A stretch of DNA of 7,192 nucleotides from UBA6921 sp964532385 (lineage in GTDB: Bacteria > Pseudomonadota > Gammaproteobacteria > SG8-11), in NCBI GenBank assembly GCA_964532385.1, contig CAZHHW010000142.1, positions 1 through 7,192 of the forward strand, given 5' to 3'. Below are positions 1 through 5,251 of the stretch, in pieces (position 1 is the stretch's first letter; the number at the start of each line of letters is the position of its first letter). Position numbers and translations under genes: made by a program. The notes beneath the pieces were generated by a model, which made no database searches, was not told the DNA's origin, and saw only the letters and a list, made by a program, of their open reading frames with translations.

Positions 1-2
1 CC

Positions 3-1037
3 ATGCAAACCTTGACGCTCACTCAACCCGACGACTGGCATCTGCACCTGCGCGACGGCGCGGCACTCGCGGCGGTATTGCCCGACACGGCGCGCCAGTT
101 CGCGCGCGCCATCGTGATGCCGAACCTGAAACCGCCGGTGACCACGACCGAACAGGCACGCGCGTATCGCGCACGCATTCTTGCCGCCCGGCCGGAAAAG
201 TCAAGCTTCGATCCATTAATGACGTTGTATCTGACGGAAAACACCCGCGCGCAGGAAATCGAACAGGCCAAAGCCAGCGGATTCGTGCATGGCGTGAAAC
301 TCTACCCGGCCGGTGCGACCACGCACTCGGATGCGGGTGTGACACAACTGAGCCGCTGTCATGCCGTGTTTGAAAGCATGCAACGCTTGCGGATGCCGCT
401 GCTGGTGCACGGCGAAGTCACCGATCCGCAGGTGGATGTGTTCGACCGCGAGCGTGTATTCATCGAGACCCAGCTCGCGCCGTTGATGGAGCGCTTTCCG
501 GATTTGCGCGTGGTGCTGGAGCACATCACCACGTCCGACGCGGTGAAATTTGTGCTGCACGGCGGGCCGAACATCGCCGCGACCGTCACCGCGCACCATC
601 TGCTGTACAACCGCAACGCGATGTTCACCGGCGGCATGCGGCCGCACTATTACTGCCTGCCGGTGCTGAAACGCGAAACACATCGTGAAGCGTTAATCGA
701 AGCCGCCACCGGCGGTAATCCGAAATTCTTCCTCGGCACCGACAGCGCGCCGCACGCCAAATCCGCCAAGGAATCCGCCTGCGGCTGCGCCGGCATGTAC
801 ACCGCCCACACGGCGCTGGAGTTATACGCCGAAGCATTCGAACACGCGCACAAGCTTGACAGGCTGGAAGCCTTCGCCAGTTTTTACGGCGCGGATTTTT
901 ACGGCCTGCCGCGCAACAGCGCGAAAATAACGTTGGAAAAATCTATCTGGACCGTGCCACAGGAATTGCCGCTCGGTAACGGTGTTTTGATACCGTTGCG
1001 CGCCGGGGAAAAAATGAGCTGGAAGCTCCAGCAGTAA
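3..1037 (+). CDS. pyrC: Dihydroorotase, class II (E. coli PyrC type)
   Basis: Catalyses the reversible cyclisation of N-carbamoyl-L-aspartate to dihydroorotate, the third step of de novo pyrimidine synthesis, in the cytosol. The 344-residue product is almost the length of E. coli PyrC (348). The binuclear zinc site is complete and offset by four residues from E. coli: His13 and His15 in DDWHLHLRDG, the carboxylated lysine Lys99 in GVKLYPAG, His136 in LLVHGE, His174 in LEHIT, and Asp247 in FLGTDSAPH. The ATG at base 3 places the HxH motif at the usual distance from the N-terminus. Only two bases lie upstream, so no ribosome site or promoter can be judged. It ends in TAA and is followed by a strong intrinsic terminator formed by a repeat element. 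It converges on the TraB/GumN gene. Nothing looks broken or transferred. Confidence 0.97.
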   Translation: MQTLTLTQPDDWHLHLRDGAALAAVLPDTARQFARAIVMPNLKPPVTTTEQARAYRARILAARPEKSSFDPLMTLYLTENTRAQEIEQAKASGFVHGVKLYPAGATTHSDAGVTQLSRCHAVFESMQRLRMPLLVHGEVTDPQVDVFDRERVFIETQLAPLMERFPDLRVVLEHITTSDAVKFVLHGGPNIAATVTAHHLLYNRNAMFTGGMRPHYYCLPVLKRETHREALIEAATGGNPKFFLGTDSAPHAKSAKESACGCAGMYTAHTALELYAEAFEHAHKLDRLEAFASFYGADFYGLPRNSAKITLEKSIWTVPQELPLGNGVLIPLRAGEKMSWKLQQ

Positions 1038-1089
1038 AACATCCTTTTTAATGCCAATACTTGACACTTATGCGCCCGGTTGAAATTCA

Positions 1090-1154
1090 GTAGGGTGGGC
1101 ATCGCCCACCGTTTTTTTAATTTACGGCGAAGCGGTGGGCGGTGCCCACCCTAC
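1090..1154. repeat. REPIN/MITE-like inverted-repeat element
   Basis: Two 22-bp arms (1090-1111 and 1133-1154) form an inverted repeat matching at 21 of 22 positions and flank a 21-bp AT-rich spacer. The outer ends are GTAGGG and CCCTAC. Each arm is itself a palindrome: GGTGGGC, a 3-base loop (ATC on the left, GGT on the right), then GCCCACC. The single difference between arms (T on the left) becomes a G-U pair in plus-strand RNA, so the long stem is fully paired there. Two inverted small palindromes around a short spacer is the REPIN architecture moved by RAYT (TnpA_REP) transposases. From memory, similar GTGGGC/GCCCACC repeats are scattered through many proteobacterial genomes. Lying between convergent genes is typical for REP elements. 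No clear target-site duplication is seen, and no transposase is in the window. Confidence 0.8.
1094..1118 (+). terminator. Rho-independent terminator of pyrC
   Basis: A perfect 7-bp GC-rich stem, GGTGGGC-ATC-GCCCACC (1094-1110), is followed by one G and then seven T (1112-1118). It lies 56 bases after the pyrC stop and reads in the pyrC direction. It is the left half of the inverted-repeat element at 1090-1154, so the terminator appears to be supplied by the repeat. The right arm has the same hairpin but no T-run on either strand. Confidence 0.85.
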
Positions 1155-1158
1155 AGTT

Positions 1159-1171
1159 GCCAAGCCTTGGC
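1159..1171. repeat. Short perfect palindrome between convergent genes
   Basis: GCCAAG-C-CTTGGC is a perfect 13-base palindrome 33 bases past the stop of the TraB/GumN gene and 4 bases outside the larger inverted repeat. No T-run follows on the minus strand, so it is not a convincing intrinsic terminator for that gene. It may only be a weak RNA hairpin. Confidence 0.35.
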
Positions 1172-1204
1172 GCCATCTCTCGCATTTAGATCTTTGCATG
1201 CTGT

Positions 1205-2080
1205 TCAATACACCGCCGTCACGCGGTATCCCTGTTTTTCCAGCAAACGTAACAATCCCTGATCTCCGGGCAAATGCAGCGCGCCCACGGCGACAAACGC
1301 ATTGCCTTCTTTCAAACGCGGCGTCATGCGTTCGACCATGCGCAGATTGCGCGCGTCGATCAGTTCAGCCATCAATTTTTTTTCCAGTTTGGAATCTTCG
1401 GATGAGGTGTATTTACCATTGAGTGCCTGCAATCCAGGCAGATCGCGTTTGAGATACATGCCGATCATTTCTTCGAATATGTGTTTGAGTTCGCCGGAAT
1501 GTTTGACCGCATCGGCAATCAGTTGGGTTTGCTCCTCCAGCGTCATGCGATCAAAAATACTCAATTGCTCCTGTACGCTTTCCAAACCATGCACGCTTTT
1601 TTTCTGCGCCACCGCCGCGTCGTACAATGCCGAGTCGAGAAACACACCGGTCTTGGCCGGCGGCATGCTTAAAGTCAGAAAAATAGCCCAGGGTTTATAC
1701 ATCGGCAGCATGCTTTCCGGAACATCATGTTGCGCCATCAGCGGCACGATCTTGTTGTAAAGCGCATTGCCCAGCACGGTCTTCAAATTGCGGCCGTCGC
1801 TGAATACCATGGCCTGCGCGGTTTCAAGAATCGCCTGCGTATCGAGCAGGACTTCCATCGTGAAGCTGGTGCTGGCATCGAACGCGCGCTGCACTTCCGG
1901 TGCGACTTTCAAAACGCGGGGATCTTCTGAATGCATGGTGCCCAGCAGAAAACTGGGTTTCGCACCGTCGCGCTCGATTTTCCACAACAAACCTTTTTGC
2001 TCGGCACCCGACGCGCACGTCACTACGCCAAACCACAATCCAAAAACCATTAGCAGAAAATGACGGCGGCGATGCGCCAT
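1205..2080 (-). CDS. TraB/GumN family (YbaP-like) secreted protein
   Basis: A 291-residue member of the TraB/PrgY/GumN family, which is related to the eukaryotic Tiki metalloproteases. The bacterial role is not settled and I infer none. The diagnostic conserved sites are present: a GTMH motif at residues 47-50 within LLWKIERDG...FLLGTMHSEDPRV, Glu76 in the following strand, GLES at 165-168, DARN at 242-245, and a C-terminal GALHLPG at 266-272 followed by GLLRLLEKQGYRV. In Tiki-type models the GxxH motifs and a conserved Glu hold the metal. The N-terminus is a clear Sec signal peptide: MAHRRRH, then a hydrophobic stretch 8-21, with probable cleavage after Ala26 (SGA|E). Cys22 follows Thr rather than Gly/Ala/Ser, so a lipobox is unlikely. 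The protein is probably periplasmic. The ATG at 2080 is set by an AAGGAG ribosome site. The gene converges on pyrC and diverges from rnt. Confidence 0.92.
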   Translation of the reverse strand: MAHRRRHFLLMVFGLWFGVVTCASGAEQKGLLWKIERDGAKPSFLLGTMHSEDPRVLKVAPEVQRAFDASTSFTMEVLLDTQAILETAQAMVFSDGRNLKTVLGNALYNKIVPLMAQHDVPESMLPMYKPWAIFLTLSMPPAKTGVFLDSALYDAAVAQKKSVHGLESVQEQLSIFDRMTLEEQTQLIADAVKHSGELKHIFEEMIGMYLKRDLPGLQALNGKYTSSEDSKLEKKLMAELIDARNLRMVERMTPRLKEGNAFVAVGALHLPGDQGLLRLLEKQGYRVTAVY

Positions 2081-2087
2081 GGCGAGA

Positions 2088-2093
2088 CTCCTT
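2088..2093 (-). promoter_or_regulatory. Strong ribosome binding site of the TraB/GumN gene
   Basis: The minus strand reads AAGGAG seven bases before the ATG at 2080. This consensus site at ideal spacing fixes the start and suggests efficient translation. It contrasts with rnt and the asnO-like gene, which have no clear Shine-Dalgarno sequence. Confidence 0.8.
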
Positions 2094-2205
2094 CAAAGTT
2101 ATACTGCGCAACAGGCCTCAAAGACTGAAACGCTGCGTCGCTAATTGAATATCATTGGATTATCCTAGCAGCCTACTCCTCTACAAGCGGCAGCCGTCAT
2201 CTACT

Positions 2206-2838
2206 ATGTCGTACGTACACGAGAAGCCTGTAATTTCGAAACGCTTTCGCGGTTTTCTGCCGGTGGTCATCGACGTGGAAACGGCGGGTTTCAATGCGCA
2301 AACCGATGCCTTGCTGGAAATCGCCGCCATTACTTTGCGCATGGGTGATCGCGGCACACTGCATATCGCGGAAAAAATCTCCTGTCATGTGCGCCCATTC
2401 GAAGGCGCAAATCTTGACGAAGCGGCGCTGGCGTTCAACAAAATCGATCCTTATCATCCGTTTCGCATGGCGGTGCATGAATCCGAAGCGCTGCAGAAAG
2501 TGTTCGACCCGGTGCGCAAGGCGGTACGTGAAACCAATTGCTCGCGCGCGATTCTGGTTGGGCACAATCCGTTTTTCGATCTGGGTTTTCTGAAGGCGGC
2601 GGTGGAACGCACCCGCATCACGGAAAATCCGTTTCATTCTTTTTCAACTTTCGACACCGCCACGCTGGGTGGATTGATTTACGGGCAGACGGTGTTATCG
2701 CGCGCCGTGCGTGCTGCGGGCCTGGAATGGGACGAGGCGCAGGCGCACTCCGCGTTGTACGACGCCGAGCGCACCGCGCAACTGTTCTGCACCATCGTGA
2801 ATAAAATCGGCATGCCGCAACCCCTGGATTTCGAGTAG
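2206..2838 (+). CDS. rnt: Ribonuclease T
   Basis: A DEDDh 3'-to-5' exoribonuclease that trims 3' ends of tRNA, 5S and 23S rRNA and turns over the tRNA CCA end; it works as a homodimer in the cytosol. I start at ATG 2206 (210 residues) rather than the in-frame TTG at 2155. With this start the catalytic residues fall exactly at the E. coli positions: Asp23 and Glu25 (VVIDVETAGF), Asp125 (GHNPFFD), His181 and Asp186 (AHSALYD). The N-terminal RFRGF also aligns from Arg13, and the extra 17 TTG-started residues match nothing I know. Arg13, Arg15 and Arg114, and the base-stacking Phe29, Phe77, Phe124 and Phe146, are kept. Residue 73 is Ala where E. coli has Glu. No good ribosome site precedes the ATG. 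The gene converges on grxD, whose terminator starts 20 bases past the rnt stop. Confidence 0.95.
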   Translation: MSYVHEKPVISKRFRGFLPVVIDVETAGFNAQTDALLEIAAITLRMGDRGTLHIAEKISCHVRPFEGANLDEAALAFNKIDPYHPFRMAVHESEALQKVFDPVRKAVRETNCSRAILVGHNPFFDLGFLKAAVERTRITENPFHSFSTFDTATLGGLIYGQTVLSRAVRAAGLEWDEAQAHSALYDAERTAQLFCTIVNKIGMPQPLDFE

Positions 2839-2857
2839 TTTCGCCGTTTCGAGGGAT

Positions 2858-2891
2858 AAAAAAACGCCCGGATGGTCAAGCCACCCAGGCG
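2858..2891 (-). terminator. Rho-independent terminator of grxD
   Basis: In minus-strand RNA, CGCCUGGGUGG (2891-2881), a 5-base loop and CCAUCCGGGCG (2875-2865) form an 11-bp stem with two G-U pairs, followed by seven U (2864-2858). Read as plus-strand RNA the same two positions are A-C mismatches and the tract is A, so the element serves grxD, not rnt. It lies 26 bases after the grxD stop. A smaller hairpin, CCC-TTCA-GGG (2910-2901), sits between the stop and the main stem. Confidence 0.88.
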
Positions 2892-2917
2892 TAGTCCTCC
2901 CCCTGAAGGGAATTAAT

Positions 2918-3250
2918 TTAGGCGCTTTGCGTTTTCTTTGCGGCCGCACCTTGCGTCAGCTTCTGCAACTCACCCTTCTGGTACAGCTCCAGGGTGATGT
3001 CACAACCCCCGATGAGTTCGCCGTTGATATACACCTGCGGGAACGTCGGCCAGTCGGCGAACTTGGGCAGGGCTTCATAAATTTCCGGATCTTCGAGCAC
3101 ATTCACGTAGGCGTACGGAACGCCGCAGGCTTTAAGCGCCTGTGATGCACGGCTGGAAAAACCGCACATCGGAAACTGGGGGGTGCCCTTCATAAAAAGA
3201 ATGACGGGGCTGTCGTTCAAAAGTTTGCGGATTCGCTCGGTCACTTCCAT
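2918..3250 (-). CDS. grxD: Monothiol CGFS glutaredoxin (Grx4/GrxD)
   Basis: A single-domain monothiol glutaredoxin that binds and transfers [2Fe-2S] clusters with glutathione and BolA-type partners in the cytosol. The 110-residue product has the family hallmarks in order: Lys21 in FMKGTP, the CGFS active site at 29-32 with the cluster-ligating Cys29, WPTFPQVYI with the cis-proline loop around 67-75, and GGCDI at 81-85 for glutathione binding. I chose ATG 3250 because GAGGTG stands seven bases upstream and E. coli GrxD begins similarly close to its first helix. An upstream in-frame GTG (3286) would add 12 unrelated residues. The Ala/Lys-rich tail (TQGAAAKKTQSA) is ordinary for the family. It has its own candidate promoter and terminator, so it is probably monocistronic. 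Confidence 0.96.
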   Translation of the reverse strand: MEVTERIRKLLNDSPVILFMKGTPQFPMCGFSSRASQALKACGVPYAYVNVLEDPEIYEALPKFADWPTFPQVYINGELIGGCDITLELYQKGELQKLTQGAAAKKTQSA

Positions 3251-3257
3251 CGCAATC

Positions 3258-3263
3258 ACACCT
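3258..3263 (-). promoter_or_regulatory. Ribosome binding site deciding the grxD start
   Basis: GAGGTG on the minus strand lies seven bases before ATG 3250. It supports this start over the upstream GTG at 3286. Confidence 0.75.
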
Positions 3264-3344
3264 CGTTTAAATGAATTACTTTGCACATCTTCAATGCGAT
3301 GCGCTGAGTAGATAGTTTAGTCGGTTAACACCAATAAAACTACA

Positions 3345-3359
3345 CTGCATATGTTGCAG
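3345..3359. promoter_or_regulatory. Candidate operator: inverted repeat CTGCA-N5-TGCAG
   Basis: A perfect 5-bp inverted repeat (3345-3349 and 3355-3359) with a TATGT centre begins one base downstream of the TATAAT box on the minus strand. It therefore covers the expected grxD transcription start (about 3353-3355). A repressor bound here would block initiation; as RNA it would only be a short 5' hairpin. I cannot match it to a known regulator. Confidence 0.35.
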
Positions 3360-3360
3360 A

Positions 3361-3366
3361 ATTATA
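3361..3366 (-). promoter_or_regulatory. Candidate grxD promoter, consensus -10 box
   Basis: The minus strand reads a perfect TATAAT here, giving an approximately 104-base leader to the grxD ATG. No good -35 lies 16-18 bases upstream (AACCCC is at 17), so an activator may be needed. A perfect TTGACA lies further upstream (3416-3421) but pairs at 17 bases with a poorer TGTTAA (3393-3398), which could be a second, weaker promoter. The whole 3251-3430 stretch holds no gene. Confidence 0.5.
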
Positions 3367-3430
3367 GAACAGAAATGAAAGACGGGGTTCCGTTAACAAT
3401 TGTGGCAGCAGGACTTGTCAATTTGCCAGA

Positions 3431-5212
3431 TCACCACGCCGCATCCACATTCACCTGCAACCAAAATTCCAGCAAAGCCAGATGCCACAATTTGCTGCCT
3501 TGCAGCGGGGTCATGTACTGCTCGGGTGCGGCCAGTAATTGGTCAACATAGGCACGATTGAAGATACCGCGTCCGCGGCAGGCCGGTGAATTGAGTATGC
3601 CGCGCATGAAACTCAAGAACTCACCGCGCACATATTTGAGCGCCGGCATCGGAAAATAACCTTTCGGGCGGTCGATCACGCTGTCGGGGATCATCCCGCG
3701 CGCAATGACCTTAAGCACATGTTTACCGCCCGATGCGAGTTTTAATTCCGGCGGCATTTGTGCGGCAAGCTCCACCAATTCGTGATCCAGAAACGGAACG
3801 CGCGCTTCCAGGCCAAACGCCATGGTCATGTTGTCCACGCGCTTGACCGGGTCATCCACCAGCAAGGTGGTGGCATCCATGCGCAACACGCGATCAATGA
3901 AGCTCGCCGCACCGGGCGCCGCCAGCAAGTGTTCGATGAGCCCGGCGCTATGATCGGGGCCGTGATAGTCCGGTGCGACGGTGTGCAGAAACTCGGCGTG
4001 AGTGCGGTCGAAGTAGTGTTTACGAAATTTGTCGAGATCGCTGCCGGTTTCAGCCTCCATGCGCGGATACCAGAAATAGCCGCCGAACACTTCGTCGGCC
4101 CCCTGCCCGCTTTGCACCACCTTGGCTTCCTGCGCCACGCGTTCCGCCAGCAGATAAAACGCCACCGCGTCTTGCGAAACCATCGGTTCGGCCATCTGTG
4201 CCACCGCTTCCGGCAGCCGTTTCAGCACATCGCTGTTGGGGATGATAAATTTATGGTGCCGGGTTTTGAAATGCGCGGCGACTTGATCCGAGTATTCGAA
4301 TTCGCTGCCTTTTTCTTCCGGCACATCTTCGAAGCCGATGGAAAAGGTATGCAGGTTGGTCACATCGTGATCGGCCAGCAAACCGACCAGCAGACTGGAA
4401 TCCAGTCCTCCCGACAACAACACGCCCACCGGCACGTCGGCAATCATGCGGTGGCGGTCGACGGTCTCCTTGAGTTTGGCGTGCAGCGCTTCGATCCAGT
4501 CGCGCGCGGATTTATCCTGCGCGGGGCGTTGCGCCTGCAATTGCCAATAGACCCGCTCGGTGGCGTGACCATGGCGATCAAATGTCAAGGTCGTCGCGGG
4601 CGCCAGCTTGCGTACGCCGTTGAGAATGGTATGCGGCGCGGGTACCACCGCATGCAGCGTGAACTGATGATGCAGCGCCACGGAATCGATGCGCGTGTCG
4701 ACATCGCCGGCGGCGAGCAAGGCTTGCATATTGGATGCAAAGCGCAGGCGCTGTCGCGCAACATTGTAGTACAACGGTTTGATGCCGAAACGGTCGCGCG
4801 CCAGAAACAGGCTGCGCTGATTCATGTCCCAAATCGCAAAGGCGAACATGCCGCGCAATTTCTCCACACATCCCGCTCCCCACGCATGATAGGCCTTGAG
4901 CAGCACCTCGGTGTCGCCGTCGGAGAAAAAATGATAGCCCTGCGCCTGTAAGTCTTTACGCAGCTCAGGATAGTTATAGATGGTGCCGTTGAACACCAGC
5001 GCCAGTCCCAGCTCGGCATCGACCATGGGTTGATTGGCACGCACCGAAAGATCGATCACCGCCAGGCGCCGGTGGCCGAATGCCAGCGCGCCGTCGGAAA
5101 AACTGCCGCCGTGATCGGGACCGCGCCGCGCGAGTTTGCCCATCATGCGGGTCACCGCTTGCAAATCAGGCGCGCCGCCGTCGAAATTCAGTTCACCGCA
5201 GATGCCGCACAT
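3431..5212 (-). CDS. asnO: AsnB-family amidotransferase, probable N-acetylglutaminylglutamine amidotransferase
   Basis: A 593-residue glutamine-dependent amidotransferase. It has an N-terminal class II glutaminase domain (nucleophile Cys2 in MCGICGE, HRRL 47-50, FNGTIYNY 74-81, SDGDTE 97-102) and a C-terminal ATP-pyrophosphatase domain (PP-loop SGGLDSS 267-273, SGQGADEVFGGY 368-379, DPVKRVDNMTMAFGLEARVPFLD 454-476). The wording FHAVVPAPH-like at 184-194, MAEPMVSQDAVAFYLL and KLWHLALLEFWL matches Pseudomonas PA3459-type proteins as I remember them. In Sinorhizobium and Pseudomonas these (AsnO) amidate N-acetylglutaminylglutamine made by Ngg, giving the osmoprotectant NAGGN. Gln370 replaces the Glu of the SGEGxDE motif (Glu348 in E. 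coli AsnB), which also points away from plain asparagine synthesis. The start is fixed because Cys must be residue 2; the ribosome site is poor. It lies 39 bases after the RluA-like gene and is probably co-transcribed. No ngg is in the window. True asparagine synthetase remains the alternative. Confidence 0.85.
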   Translation of the reverse strand: MCGICGELNFDGGAPDLQAVTRMMGKLARRGPDHGGSFSDGALAFGHRRLAVIDLSVRANQPMVDAELGLALVFNGTIYNYPELRKDLQAQGYHFFSDGDTEVLLKAYHAWGAGCVEKLRGMFAFAIWDMNQRSLFLARDRFGIKPLYYNVARQRLRFASNMQALLAAGDVDTRIDSVALHHQFTLHAVVPAPHTILNGVRKLAPATTLTFDRHGHATERVYWQLQAQRPAQDKSARDWIEALHAKLKETVDRHRMIADVPVGVLLSGGLDSSLLVGLLADHDVTNLHTFSIGFEDVPEEKGSEFEYSDQVAAHFKTRHHKFIIPNSDVLKRLPEAVAQMAEPMVSQDAVAFYLLAERVAQEAKVVQSGQGADEVFGGYFWYPRMEAETGSDLDKFRKHYFDRTHAEFLHTVAPDYHGPDHSAGLIEHLLAAPGAASFIDRVLRMDATTLLVDDPVKRVDNMTMAFGLEARVPFLDHELVELAAQMPPELKLASGGKHVLKVIARGMIPDSVIDRPKGYFPMPALKYVRGEFLSFMRGILNSPACRGRGIFNRAYVDQLLAAPEQYMTPLQGSKLWHLALLEFWLQVNVDAAW

Positions 5213-5251
5213 GCTTTAGTTTCGCGCCTGTTTTCGCCCAGCATAAATTAA

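Noticed and set aside
1061..1066. TTGACA after pyrC as a promoter
   Set aside because: No -10 box follows at 16-18 bases, and transcription would meet the T7 terminator at once with no gene in that direction.
1080..1422. Two short plus-strand open frames beginning in or beside the repeat element
   Set aside because: Their N-terminal parts (RVGIAHRF, GGAHPTVAK) are translations of the inverted repeat, one starts with TTG, neither has a ribosome site, and they run antisense into the TraB/GumN gene.
2098..2103. TATAAC on the minus strand as a -10 box of the TraB/GumN gene
   Set aside because: Transcription would begin inside the AAGGAG ribosome site, and no -35 is seen at a proper distance.
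2155..2205. Upstream TTG start for rnt
   Set aside because: The extra 17 residues match no RNase T. ATG 2206 puts all five catalytic residues at the exact E. coli numbering.
3384..3389. AACCCC upstream of the grxD -10 as part of an IscR-type site
   Set aside because: Only a short fragment fits and the second half does not, which is not enough to name a regulator.
3398..3428. TGGCA...TGCCA after the amidotransferase stop as a terminator
   Set aside because: The stem is only 5 bp with a loop of about 15 bases and no T-run follows.
3758..4951. A 397-codon plus-strand open frame opposite the amidotransferase gene
   Set aside because: It is fully antisense to a gene with complete catalytic motifs, is rich in His/Gln/Arg as expected of a reverse-frame translation, and resembles no family I know.
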